Both the position numbers and the translations under genes were made by a program. The notes beneath the pieces were generated by a model that was given only the letters and a program-made list of their open reading frames with translations, was not told the origin of the DNA and searched no databases. Below, piece by piece: positions 25,799 to 35,035 of a DNA stretch of 64,000 nucleotides. The stretch lies in assembly GCA_964454975.1 (NCBI GenBank), contig CAYVVD010000008.1:1-64000 (forward strand), in the 5' to 3' direction. Source of the DNA: CAYVVD01 sp964454975 (GTDB taxonomy: Bacteria; Bacteroidota; Ignavibacteria; Kapaibacteriales; UBA2268). Position 1 is the first letter of the stretch; every line of letters starts with the position of its first letter.

Positions 25799-28414
25799 TT
25801 ATTTCACAATGCTGAATCCGTAAGAATTGTAATTTCTGCTATTTCCAATCCTTACAAAATAAACACCCGGTGCTAATGTATTTGTGCTGTAGCTGAATTC
25901 CTTGTTGCCTGTCGGCATGTATCCTTCAGCAATTTTCGCTACTTTAACACCCAGAGCATTGTAAATTTCAATACTCAAATATTCTTCTTCGGCAAGTGAG
26001 AAAGCGATATTAATCATATCGCTTGCAGGGTTGGGATAAATAACTTCTCTGCCATTAATCGGAATCAGTTCTACACCGGTCCAGTCGAGAGTATTAAATT
26101 CCCATACATCAGACCATGGAGCATCACCGCCTTCGTTCCAACCTCTTACTCTCCAATAATAGGTAGTTGCGGCATCCATCCCGTTAATGCTAACTTTTGT
26201 GTTCCAAACGCTTCTGTTATTATAGAATTTATCCTGGAAAGCCATATCAGTTGCAAGCTGGACTTCGTAAGCATCGGCGCGTTCGACTCCTTCCCATTCA
26301 AGTATAAGTATCTGGTCAACAGATGAAAATTCGTCTGCAGGAGAAAGAAGCTGAACAGTTTCATCCGGTGCGAGAGCTATAGTCCTGAAGTCCCAAATTT
26401 CAGACCATTCAGAGCTGCCGCTGTCATTTACAGAAGCGACTCTCCAGTAATACCTTGTGTAATTATCAAGGCCGGCAAGGTCAAGAGCGTTTTCACCAAT
26501 ATTTTCCCTTTCGAGAACCATCTGTACAAAGCTTGGGTCTAAAGCAAGCTGGAACTTATACGAAGTTGCCCTTGCAGCATCTTCCCAGGTACATGTAAGA
26601 TCAACCGGTACTCTGAGCGAGTTGTTCGCAGGAGAAACAAGCTGCGGAATATCAGGTCCGCGTCCACCTGTTGTAAAGCTCCATATTGCTGACCAAAAGC
26701 TCATACCATCGGGATAGTGGCCACGTACACGCCAGAAAAACTTAGTGTTTTCCTCTAATGTTTTCGGACTGTAAGTATTCCCTGGGATTCCTGATTTTCC
26801 AAGACCGGGCACGTGGTTATTAAACCCAGCATCATAAGCAATCTGGAATTCATAAGATTCAGCTCCGTCAACCAATTCCCATGTGCATACCGGTCGAAGG
26901 GGCTGTTTCGTAGAACCATTAGCTGGGGAAACCAGGACAGGCGATGCGATTATAGTTTTGAAGCTATAAACTTCTGACCATGTGCTTTCGCATCCTTCCT
27001 GCACGGCGGTTACTCTCCAGTTGTATTCAGTAAAGAATTCAGGTAATGTAACCTGCTGCGAAGTGTCAGAGATATTTTCAATTTCAATCTCAGGTTCTTC
27101 AAAATTCGGGTCGGTGCTTATTTGCAATTTGTATTGTGCATTTGCGCCAATACTCCGCCACAAAAATGTGTGAGTCCGTTCAACAGCTTGTTCAGTGTTT
27201 CCCGGTGATAATAATTCAGGAGCCCTGATAGCCGAAACAAACCGGAATTCACTTGACCATGCGCCTGTATTAGTAGTATCCTCTGCCCTTACTCTCCAGT
27301 AAAGCATTGAAACCGGGGGCAACCCGCTAAAATTGTATGTTGTATCATTAACTGTGCTGTCATTAACAACAAATGATGTGAAATTCGAATCACTTGCAAC
27401 CTGTATTCTATACCTGAATGCTCCGCTGACAGGTTCCCATGCAAAAAGGGCATCAAGTGGAACACATTCAGAACTGTCACCGGGAATTAATAGCGTTGCT
27501 GGTTCATACATTGTTCGGAATGTATTTGCTTCTGACCACGGTGATTCGCATCTCGTATTACTGGATTTACCCCTCCAGTAATAGGTGGTGTTATAATTGG
27601 AAACTCCTACCGAAACGGTTTTAGAAGTAATTGAAGACATACTGGCTTCAGGATTGTCAAAATCAGAATTGTCCGCAACTTCTACACTATAACTGGTCGC
27701 ATTTGGAACTAGGTTCCATTCCAAATCCACGCTCAAACCGATTGATGATTCTTCATCGATAGGGGCAATTAATTGCGGCGGGCCAATTTCGGTTGTAAAC
27801 TGGATTGTATTCCAATCGCTTAGACAGCTGCCTTCAACAGACCTTACGCGTGTAAAATGTTCCGTGTTAAAACGTGTAAGAGCCAATGCAAATGTGGTAT
27901 CTGTATGTCCGGTGATATTATGAATTAATACAGAAAAGTCTGCATTTGGGGACACCTGCAAATCATAACTGTCTGCATTAGGATTGGAATTCCATGTTGC
28001 AATTGCATCCAGGGCAACACAGTCTTCACCTGCAACCGGATTAACAAAATCAGGGGGAATATCTTTTGTTGTAAAATCCCATTCAGCGCTCCACGCTTTA
28101 ACCGGACCGGGTAAATTGGAGGCAATCCTCCAATAATATGTAATGTCAAAATTACCAACAAAAGCAAAAGTTGTGTCAGGGAAGAGATCGGCATCAACAA
28201 TTATATTGCTGAAATCAGCAAAGTCGGAAACCTGTACATGATATGACAACGCTGCGGGTTCAATATTCCAAAACAGGTCAACTGTAGTTTCCTGGCAAGT
28301 CACGCCATTTGTGGGGCTGACTAAATTTGGCGCCTGTGCATGAGCTGTTGCTGCGGACAACACAATTGCTAGTATCACCAGGACGATTTTTTGATATTTT
28401 CCGATTAGAGACAT
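25799..28414 (-). CDS. Secreted eight-repeat FN3-like protein with T9SS type A sorting domain
   Basis: The 871-residue protein starts with a signal peptide ending in ATAHAQ. It then has eight tandem beta-sandwich units of roughly 90-98 residues, each opening with a phrase like LVSPANGS...W and closing with WSE.W.F.T, the pattern of fibronectin type III-like modules. The last ~85 residues (EVIYPNPASDMINIAF... to ...NSYGFSIVK) are the T9SS type A sorting domain. It is therefore a surface or secreted adhesin-like protein with no visible enzymatic domain. The start is set by GGAG before the ATG. The repeats are similar as protein but not as DNA. Confidence 0.88.
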   Translation of the reverse strand: MSLIGKYQKIVLVILAIVLSAATAHAQAPNLVSPTNGVTCQETTVDLFWNIEPAALSYHVQVSDFADFSNIIVDADLFPDTTFAFVGNFDITYYWRIASNLPGPVKAWSAEWDFTTKDIPPDFVNPVAGEDCVALDAIATWNSNPNADSYDLQVSPNADFSVLIHNITGHTDTTFALALTRFNTEHFTRVRSVEGSCLSDWNTIQFTTEIGPPQLIAPIDEESSIGLSVDLEWNLVPNATSYSVEVADNSDFDNPEASMSSITSKTVSVGVSNYNTTYYWRGKSSNTRCESPWSEANTFRTMYEPATLLIPGDSSECVPLDALFAWEPVSGAFRYRIQVASDSNFTSFVVNDSTVNDTTYNFSGLPPVSMLYWRVRAEDTTNTGAWSSEFRFVSAIRAPELLSPGNTEQAVERTHTFLWRSIGANAQYKLQISTDPNFEEPEIEIENISDTSQQVTLPEFFTEYNWRVTAVQEGCESTWSEVYSFKTIIASPVLVSPANGSTKQPLRPVCTWELVDGAESYEFQIAYDAGFNNHVPGLGKSGIPGNTYSPKTLEENTKFFWRVRGHYPDGMSFWSAIWSFTTGGRGPDIPQLVSPANNSLRVPVDLTCTWEDAARATSYKFQLALDPSFVQMVLERENIGENALDLAGLDNYTRYYWRVASVNDSGSSEWSEIWDFRTIALAPDETVQLLSPADEFSSVDQILILEWEGVERADAYEVQLATDMAFQDKFYNNRSVWNTKVSINGMDAATTYYWRVRGWNEGGDAPWSDVWEFNTLDWTGVELIPINGREVIYPNPASDMINIAFSLAEEEYLSIEIYNALGVKVAKIAEGYMPTGNKEFSYSTNTLAPGVYFVRIGNSRNYNSYGFSIVK

Positions 28415-28630
28415 TGAATTACTCCAATATTAAAAAACATACTTCCTCAATTATATTTCAACACGCTAAAAATGTAAAAGATAAAAAACTAATTAATGCT
28501 AATTAAACTTCGGACGTATCTCTCCAAAATTAAGTATTATAATGTTAATATATAACTAACCTACGCTTAATCTGCAATACGAATAAATAAAAAAAATCAA
28601 TAATAAAAAAAAACAGCCTTCGTCATATCG

Positions 28631-28657
28631 TTAGCACTCCAGCCAAATGAGTGCTAA
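28631..28657 (+). promoter_or_regulatory. CIRCE operator (HrcA binding site) upstream of groES
   Basis: TTAGCACTC (28631-28639), nine spacer bases and GAGTGCTAA (28649-28657) match the CIRCE consensus perfectly. It lies 54 bases before the groES ATG. In many bacteria HrcA binds this element and represses groESL until heat shock. No hrcA gene is in the window. Confidence 0.96.
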
Positions 28658-28711
28658 CAATTTTAAAATGGGTTTATACATTTATTTTTTTTCAATAAAA
28701 TGGAGGTTGCA

Positions 28712-28999
28712 ATGACTTTAGAACCATTACACGACAGAATCATTATCAAACCCTCCCAGCCAGATGAAACAACAAAAGGCGGTATTATAATTCCGGACAC
28801 TGCAAAGGAAAAACCGATGCAGGGTGAAATTGTTGCAGTTGGCCAGGGCAAGGTTGGAGATGACGGAAAAGTTATTCCTCTGCAGGTAAAGGCAGGCGAC
28901 AAGGTACTATACGGTAAATATTCGGGTACTGAGGTAAGCGTTGATGGCGAAGACATGCTTATCATGCGCGAAAGTGACGTTTTTGCAATTATCAGGTAA
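28712..28999 (+). CDS. groES: Co-chaperonin GroES
   Basis: GroES caps the GroEL folding chamber. The protein is 95 residues, normal for the family, starting MTLEPLHDRIIIKPSQP, with the mobile-loop segment DETTKGGIIIPDTAKEKP and the terminal DVFAIIR. An in-frame ATG at 28700 exists, but the GGAGG between the two ATG codons serves as the ribosome site for 28712. It lies just after a CIRCE operator and 35 bases before groEL. Confidence 0.97.
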   Translation: MTLEPLHDRIIIKPSQPDETTKGGIIIPDTAKEKPMQGEIVAVGQGKVGDDGKVIPLQVKAGDKVLYGKYSGTEVSVDGEDMLIMRESDVFAIIR

Positions 29000-29034
29000 T
29001 CTATTTAGAAAAATATTAAATCGGAGGAATTAAC

Positions 29035-30666
29035 ATGGCAGCTAAAGAAATAAATTATAACACAGAAGCAAGGGCAGCACTTAAAAAAGGTGTTGACAAA
29101 CTTGCAAACGCAGTAAAAGTAACACTTGGCCCTAAAGGCCGCAATGTAATCATTGATAAAAAATTCGGTGCACCAACAGTTACTAAGGACGGTGTAACCG
29201 TTGCAAAAGAAATCGAACTGGCTGATACTGTAGAGAACCTCGGAGCAAATATGGTTCGTGAAGTTGCTTCCAAAACATCGGACGTAGCCGGGGACGGAAC
29301 AACAACTGCTACTGTTCTTGCACAGGCAATTTACCGCGAAGGCCTCAGGAACGTTACAGCAGGTGCAAACCCGATGGATTTGAAACGTGGTATAGACAAA
29401 GCGGTTATTTCGGTAACTTCACAGTTGAAAGAACTAAGCCGCGAAGTAGAAGGCAAAAAAGAAATAGCGCAGGTAGGTACAATTTCAGCAAACAATGATG
29501 AAACTATCGGTGAATTGATTGCCGAAGCTATGGAAAAAGTAGGCAAAGACGGTGTTATTACTGTTGAAGAAGCTAAAGGTACTGATACATCTCTCGACAC
29601 TGTTGAAGGTATGCAGTTCGACCGCGGTTATCTTTCACCTTACTTCGTAACCGACGCTGATTCAATGGAAGCCGTTCTCGAAGATCCATACATCCTGATT
29701 CATGACAAAAAAATCTCGGCTGTTAAGGATATACTCCCGATTCTCGAGAAAATTTCACAGGCAGGCCGCTCACTTCTAATAATTGCAGAAGACCTCGAAG
29801 GCGAAGCTCTTGCAACTCTCGTTGTAAACAAACTCCGCGGAACACTACGCATAGCAGCAGTGAAAGCTCCGGGATTCGGCGACCGCCGCAAAGCAATGCT
29901 TGAGGACATCGCTGTTCTTACGGGCGGTACAGTAATCTCAGAAGAAAAAGGATTCAAGCTTGACAATGCCAATCTATCCTACCTCGGCACAGCTAAGAGA
30001 GTTACTATTGACAAGGACAATACTACTATCGTTGAAGGCGCAGGAAGCAGCGAAGACATTAAGAAGCGCATCAACGAAATTAAAGTTCAGATTGATAAGA
30101 CAACAAGCGATTACGACCGCGAGAAACTCCAGGAACGCCTTGCTAAGCTCAGTGGTGGTGTTGCAGTTATTCGTATCGGAGCTTCGACAGAAGTTGAAAT
30201 GAAAGAGCGCAAAGCACGTGTTGAGGATGCTCTTCATGCTACTCGCGCTGCAGTTGAAGAAGGAATCGTTCCGGGTGGTGGAGTTGCTTACCTGCGAGCA
30301 GTATCTGCTCTCGACAGCTTAAAAGGCGATAACCTCGATCAGGATACAGGAATTACAATTATTCGCAAATCTATCGAAGAGCCTATTCGCCAGATAGTGG
30401 CTAACGCCGGAGAAGAAGCTTCAGTTATTGTAAACAAAGTAAAAGAAGGAACAGGTGCATACGGTTATAATGCACGCACTGATGAATTCTGCGACCTCTT
30501 TGAAGCCGGTGTTATTGATCCGACCAAGGTTGCGCGCGTAGCTTTGGAAAACGCTGCTTCAGTTTCAGGTTTGCTGCTCACAACTGAGGCTACGATTACG
30601 GAAATTCCTGAAAAGGATTCACCTTCAATGCCACAGATGCCAGGCGGCATGGACGGAATGATGTAA
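29035..30666 (+). CDS. groEL: Chaperonin GroEL
   Basis: GroEL is the ATP-driven folding chamber partner of GroES. The 543-residue protein shows VTLGPKGRNVIIDKKFGAP, the ATP-site DGTTTATVLA, and the flexible Met-rich tail MPQMPGGMDGMM. GGAGG precedes the ATG. It forms a bicistronic operon with groES under CIRCE control, and a strong terminator follows at 30696. Confidence 0.98.
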   Translation: MAAKEINYNTEARAALKKGVDKLANAVKVTLGPKGRNVIIDKKFGAPTVTKDGVTVAKEIELADTVENLGANMVREVASKTSDVAGDGTTTATVLAQAIYREGLRNVTAGANPMDLKRGIDKAVISVTSQLKELSREVEGKKEIAQVGTISANNDETIGELIAEAMEKVGKDGVITVEEAKGTDTSLDTVEGMQFDRGYLSPYFVTDADSMEAVLEDPYILIHDKKISAVKDILPILEKISQAGRSLLIIAEDLEGEALATLVVNKLRGTLRIAAVKAPGFGDRRKAMLEDIAVLTGGTVISEEKGFKLDNANLSYLGTAKRVTIDKDNTTIVEGAGSSEDIKKRINEIKVQIDKTTSDYDREKLQERLAKLSGGVAVIRIGASTEVEMKERKARVEDALHATRAAVEEGIVPGGGVAYLRAVSALDSLKGDNLDQDTGITIIRKSIEEPIRQIVANAGEEASVIVNKVKEGTGAYGYNARTDEFCDLFEAGVIDPTKVARVALENAASVSGLLLTTEATITEIPEKDSPSMPQMPGGMDGMM

Positions 30667-30695
30667 ACGATAATTTGTAAATTACGATTAAAAAG

Positions 30696-30724
30696 ATCCT
30701 CCCGTTTCCGGGGGGATTTTTTTT
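30696..30724 (+). terminator. Rho-independent terminator of groESL
   Basis: ATCCTCCC (30696-30703) pairs with GGGGGGAT (30710-30717) with one G-U pair, followed by eight T. It lies 30 bases after the groEL stop. Confidence 0.85.
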
Positions 30725-30769
30725 GTGTAAACTAAGCAATCAATACTCAGTACTTTCTTATATTAAAGC

Positions 30770-30937
30770 ATGAAAAAATGGTTGATCATATTCATTATCT
30801 TAATTCTTGCTTTTCTTTTTTTATCCGGGCTGCCGGAATCCAACGACAGAAAAGGGATAGACGCAGGCGCTCTTTTCTATACGGATACGGATATATCTTC
30901 AGAAGCTGCAAATTATTTCAATAATTCGAAGCGTTAA
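30770..30937 (+). CDS. Possible small single-span membrane protein (55 residues)
   Basis: An ATG at 30770 opens a 55-codon frame. It begins MKKW followed by about 16 hydrophobic residues (LIIFIILILAFLFLSG) and then a polar tail ending YFNNSKR. This is the shape of a small membrane or exported protein. No convincing Shine-Dalgarno precedes it, and it comes after the groESL terminator, so it would need its own promoter. Its stop overlaps the convergent DUF389 gene by four bases. It may be real or chance. Confidence 0.4.
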   Translation: MKKWLIIFIILILAFLFLSGLPESNDRKGIDAGALFYTDTDISSEAANYFNNSKR

Positions 30938-32310
30938 TTCAAAACCACATTCAGCGTATCAGTCCTCATCCTCTTCTTGAGGAATTCAGTGAATTTGTCC
31001 TTCAATTCGGCCCGTTCGCTGGAGCGCATTCTTGTTCCGATCTCAGCTATTACAACCGGAAGCCGGAATTCTGTTGTATCCTGTGCGCCAGGTGACAGAA
31101 GGCCGAAGTTAAGGCTCTCTATTTCGGGGAAGAGGACTTCCACCTCGCCCCGCACTTGCTCAATAAAGCTGCCGGAGAACTGCATACCTGCAATTACCTG
31201 CAGCAGGCTGTCGATAGTTTTATCTTTAGCAGACTGCACTTCTTTTGTAAGCTCAATCTGTTTTAGGACGTTGCTTGCAACTTCTCCTGCCACTTCGGTT
31301 TTTATCTTAGTGCGTTCTTCTTCCGGCACATTCATCTGCACAAGTTTTAAGGTGTAATCTTCGAGGTCGTATTGAGACATCGTTTTGGTAATTCCCTGAA
31401 TTTCTTTTTTGTTTATCGGCTCACCGATTACATAGATTTTAAGAATTTCTGTTGTATCAGTTTCGGTACGTATCCACTTTATCGCTTCATACTTTTCGCT
31501 AGACAGCTTCTCCTGCATGAAAATCCCGACTTTTCGCTGTAAGCGCGCGTCCTGAATTACATCCCAGAAAATGAAAGTGCTGGGAATAATCACAGCCAGA
31601 GCAAAAACTCCAATCCAGGTCTGTATCTTCTTCTTTAGCTGGTTGTCAATGAATTCCTTAGTAGGAAATTTAAGCAAGCGGGTGACGATATATGTGGAAA
31701 GGCTAATGAAAACTGCGTTGATAAAGAACAGGTAAAAAGCACCTAAGAAAAATGCCATCTGCCCGCTGGCAATTCCATAGCCTGCTGTACAGAGTGGCGG
31801 CATAAGAGCCGTTGCGATTGCTACGCCCGGTATTGCGTTTGTAGCCTCCCGCCTGGAATTTGCCACAATACCCGCTACACCACCAAAAACAGCTACGCCG
31901 ACATCAAGCAATGTAGGCTGGGTTCGTGCAGCCATTTCGGGTGTTGTCTGGCCAAGTGGTGTCAGAATGAAATAGATTATTGATGCAAAAAGACTGAGCG
32001 CAACGGCGATACCAAAATTCCGGGCAGAGCTTATTATCATTTCCCTGTCGGAAATGCCTACACCAAGCCCTATGCCCAGGATTGGCGACATAAGCGGCGA
32101 TATAAGCATCGCGCCAATTATAACAGCGCTGGAGTTTACATCCAGGCCGATAGAAGCAAGCAGAGCAGAACATACAAGAATCCACATGTTAGCGCCGCGA
32201 AGCTCCACGCCTTTCTGGATAGTTTTAATCGTACCGTCAACATCGGTGCCGCTTGTGAGGGAGAGAGTATCCCAAATCTGGTCTTTTATATATGAAAATA
32301 TATGGAACAT
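30934..32310 (-). CDS. DUF389-family membrane protein
   Basis: The 458-residue protein has the DUF389 core with several membrane helices, including ANMWILVCSALLASIGL, SSAVIIGAMLISPLMSPILG, AIPGVAIATALMPPLCTAGYG and a helix pair near 190-260. A C-terminal soluble domain of about 190 residues has a helical stretch (VLKQIELTKEVQSAKDKTIDS). The family is widespread with no agreed function; transport or signalling has been suggested. It is a single gene. Confidence 0.85.
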   Translation of the reverse strand: MFHIFSYIKDQIWDTLSLTSGTDVDGTIKTIQKGVELRGANMWILVCSALLASIGLDVNSSAVIIGAMLISPLMSPILGIGLGVGISDREMIISSARNFGIAVALSLFASIIYFILTPLGQTTPEMAARTQPTLLDVGVAVFGGVAGIVANSRREATNAIPGVAIATALMPPLCTAGYGIASGQMAFFLGAFYLFFINAVFISLSTYIVTRLLKFPTKEFIDNQLKKKIQTWIGVFALAVIIPSTFIFWDVIQDARLQRKVGIFMQEKLSSEKYEAIKWIRTETDTTEILKIYVIGEPINKKEIQGITKTMSQYDLEDYTLKLVQMNVPEEERTKIKTEVAGEVASNVLKQIELTKEVQSAKDKTIDSLLQVIAGMQFSGSFIEQVRGEVEVLFPEIESLNFGLLSPGAQDTTEFRLPVVIAEIGTRMRSSERAELKDKFTEFLKKRMRTDTLNVVLN

Positions 32311-32368
32311 AGTTTTTTATTTAGAGTTTAGGGTTCGGGGTTATGAAAGAACCCTTGTTAACCATACG

Positions 32369-32393
32369 CCTCCCTCTCGAAAGGGGATAGAGG
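32369..32393. repeat. GC-rich palindromic repeat upstream of DUF389 gene
   Basis: CCTCCCTCTCGAAAGGGGATAGAGG-type sequence, read as CCTCCCTCT / AGGGG...AGAGG around a CGAA centre, is an imperfect palindrome on the same plan as 7054 and 16741. It lies in the 169-base gap between DUF389 and the histidine kinase gene. Confidence 0.45.
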
Positions 32394-32479
32394 CTGCGAC
32401 ATAAATTCTTAAAATATATATCATGCATTATTTCAATTATACTTGTATAATTAAAATAACAAAAAGGATGAATATCAAA

Positions 32480-34291
32480 TCAGTTTTCTTCTACCGGCAA
32501 CCTAATAATAAACTCGGTGCCTTCGCCCTGCTCGGATTCAACATCAATTGTACCTCCGTGTCGTTCGATAATGCCCCAGCTTACGGCAAGGCCAAGTCCG
32601 TTTGTACCCTTGGTGGAGAAAAATGGTTCGAAGATATGGTTTCTCACTTCTTCAGAAATTCCCGGGCCGCAGTCTTTAACAGAAAGAAGGCAATTATTGT
32701 TGGTGCTGTCGAATTCACAGCCTATGCTGATATCCCCGGTATAGTTCATTGCTTCTGCAGCATTTAGCATCAGGTTAAGCAGCACCTGCTGTATCTGCTG
32801 GTTGTCAATCTTCACTTCCGGAAGTTGGTCCGCAGAACTGAGCCTTATCTCTATGTCCCTGAACTGTGGCAGTCTGCCGACGAGTTTCAATGTATTTTCG
32901 ATTACCGAATATGGAGTTGCTTTTATAAGCTGGGGTGTGTCCTGGCGCGAGTAATCCAGCAGGTTGCGTACAATGTCCCTGCAGCGGAGAGTTTCACGTA
33001 TGATTACCTGTAAATCGTCAGTCAGCATTTTGTCTTCAGCGTAATCCTCGGAAATATCCTCTGCATAAGCAAGAATACCGGTCAGGGGGTTGTTTATTTC
33101 ATGGGCTACACCGGCTGCAAGCTTTCCAATTGCTGCAAGCTTTTCGCTCTGGATTAACTGCTCCTGTAGTTTGTATTCTTTAGTAACATCACGGGCAATA
33201 GTACATACACCGTTTATCTCTCCTTTATAATCAAACAATGGAAAGCGGACGGTGCTGAAATGATGCTGCTGGCCATCGATTTCGATTATTTCATCAAATG
33301 TAAGGTGCTGGCGGGATTTTATTACCTGCCTGTCGTTTTCAAGTATTTGCGCAGCGAGCTTCGTAGGAAGTATCTCAGCAGGGGTTTTTCCGGTAAATTC
33401 TTCAGGCTTCAGGTGCATTGCACGGGCAGTAACACTGTTGACGATTACATATCTGCCGTTAATATCTTTTATGGAAATCCAGTCCAGAGCAGAGTGAATA
33501 AAACTTCGGAAACGCTGTTCAGCGGTTTCAATTTCACGTGTCAGCTTAATTTTTTCAGTTATTTTATGCCAGGTACTGAGTACTGATTCAATTACTCCAT
33601 ATTTATTCTTGATCGGCGAGTGTGTTATCTCCCAGTGATTTTCCTCCGGAGAAGAAATAAGCCTTACAACAGATTGGGCTTCCCCTGTTTCGATTACTTT
33701 ATTGAATAATTCATGCTTGGTTGAAAAATCACAACCAATTGATGTTTGGCTAAGGATATCAAAGCATTTTTGCCCGACAATCTCCTCCTGGGATATTTCT
33801 GCATAATCACAGAATTGCTTGTTCGCTTTTATAATATTGCGGTTCAGATCCATTACTACTGCAAGGTCGGGGATGCGGTCGAAGATACTCTGGAGGAAAT
33901 GCCTCTCACGCTCGACGTTCCGTTCCATTTTTCTCAGCGCTGTAAGTTGGTCTTTTTGTTTTTGGCGTGCATTAACAAGGTCCCAAAAAATCTCGGCGAG
34001 TTTATGGTCAATCAGGCGCATGCCGGGCTGTATGATACGATAAATTTTCTGGAGCGATTCCTCGTTGCCCGTCAATTCAATAATAATCTCAATGTTTTCA
34101 AGGCTTTTGATGGAATCAATATCCAGGTAAGTACCTATGCCAAGCTGCCGCGCATAACGGATGCCTGGCGCATCAGGATTGATGTCCACAACTGCCACAA
34201 CATCCATCTTAAATACATTAAGAAATGAGCCCCTGGAGAGGCCAAGGAGGGTTTTGCAAATCTTTCCACCGCCGACGATTACAGTGTTCAT
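32480..34291 (-). CDS. PAS-domain sensor histidine kinase with N-terminal Rossmann-like domain
   Basis: The 603-residue protein has four parts. Residues 1-110 look like a dinucleotide-binding domain (VIVGGGKICKTLLGL, VAVVDINPDAPGIRYA, IIIELTGNEE, LIDHKLAEIFWDL). A coiled linker follows, then two PAS domains (~135-240 and ~255-370), and a HisKA/HATPase kinase with H397 in AAGVAHEINNPL and ATP-site motifs NLMLNAAEAM, DCGPGI and GTNGLGLAVSWGI. There are no membrane helices, so it is cytoplasmic. The N-terminal layout recalls kinases of sulfate-reducing Deltaproteobacteria. No response regulator adjoins; the nearest is at 36946. Confidence 0.87.
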   Translation of the reverse strand: MNTVIVGGGKICKTLLGLSRGSFLNVFKMDVVAVVDINPDAPGIRYARQLGIGTYLDIDSIKSLENIEIIIELTGNEESLQKIYRIIQPGMRLIDHKLAEIFWDLVNARQKQKDQLTALRKMERNVERERHFLQSIFDRIPDLAVVMDLNRNIIKANKQFCDYAEISQEEIVGQKCFDILSQTSIGCDFSTKHELFNKVIETGEAQSVVRLISSPEENHWEITHSPIKNKYGVIESVLSTWHKITEKIKLTREIETAEQRFRSFIHSALDWISIKDINGRYVIVNSVTARAMHLKPEEFTGKTPAEILPTKLAAQILENDRQVIKSRQHLTFDEIIEIDGQQHHFSTVRFPLFDYKGEINGVCTIARDVTKEYKLQEQLIQSEKLAAIGKLAAGVAHEINNPLTGILAYAEDISEDYAEDKMLTDDLQVIIRETLRCRDIVRNLLDYSRQDTPQLIKATPYSVIENTLKLVGRLPQFRDIEIRLSSADQLPEVKIDNQQIQQVLLNLMLNAAEAMNYTGDISIGCEFDSTNNNCLLSVKDCGPGISEEVRNHIFEPFFSTKGTNGLGLAVSWGIIERHGGTIDVESEQGEGTEFIIRLPVEEN

Positions 34292-34404
34292 GGCGTGTTT
34301 CGCAATTATATGTAAAATAAATAATTTAAAGCAAAGACATCTATTTAAAAATTATTATTTGTTAATTTTTAAAAGAGTGATTAATTTCACACAAGGTATA
34401 TAAA

Positions 34405-34755
34405 ATGATTGAATTAATGCGGCCGTTGGTTTTGACTAACATGTTATCGGGACTTATTTTCATGCTCGCGGGTTTTATATTGTCTAAATATCCACCAAAA
34501 AAAATCAACTCACTATATGGCTACAGGACCGGGCGAAGCATTAAAAGCAAGGAAGCATGGGACTTTGCACAGGGCTATTCAGCAGATAAAATTTTCCGTA
34601 CAGGTTGGTGGCTGATATTAATATCAATAGCATGCGGATTTATCCCCAAATTGGAACCATTGATTGAGCTGTTGCCCGCTATTGGTATTCTGCTGATTTT
34701 TTCAATAATACCGATAGTTCAGACAGAAAAAGAACTAAAGAGAAGGTTCGGCTGA
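34405..34755 (+). CDS. SdpI-family membrane protein
   Basis: This 116-residue protein has three hydrophobic segments and the family motif YGYRTGRSIKSKEAWDFAQGYSA between the first two. In Bacillus SdpI gives immunity to the SdpC toxin and takes part in signalling. Most family members outside Firmicutes have no known partner, and no sdpABC genes are visible here, so immunity is not claimed. Confidence 0.8.
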   Translation: MIELMRPLVLTNMLSGLIFMLAGFILSKYPPKKINSLYGYRTGRSIKSKEAWDFAQGYSADKIFRTGWWLILISIACGFIPKLEPLIELLPAIGILLIFSIIPIVQTEKELKRRFG

Positions 34756-35035
34756 ATACCTGAGTCATTTCGTATTTTTGAAGTTATTAATTTGAAGGTT
34801 AACATATCTTTTTCCCGGTCATTTATTCGTTATTCTATTTTATCTATTCACTATGAAACAGTCAGGCATTCTCCACTATGTAAAATTTATTACACATTTT
34901 TATTATATAAAATGGTGTAATTCAGAATCTGCATAAGCATTTCTACATAGTTGCCGTTTTGTTTATATTATTAATTTTGTATTTTCTTAGCAAGTACAAC
35001 TATCGCTAAGTCTTTAAATTAAAATTGATTAAGAA

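Noticed and set aside
25799..28414. Possible tandem DNA repeat or CRISPR-like array in the FN3 gene
   Set aside because: The repetition is at protein level with about 95-residue units. The DNA is not repeated closely enough and lacks short repeats with spacers.
34405..34755. SdpI as a toxin-immunity locus
   Set aside because: No sdpABC-like toxin genes adjoin, and most family members outside Firmicutes have no known toxin partner.
34756..35035. 27-codon open frame (start near 34853) in the gap before gltX
   Set aside because: It is very short, has no ribosome site and shows no membrane or known small-protein pattern.
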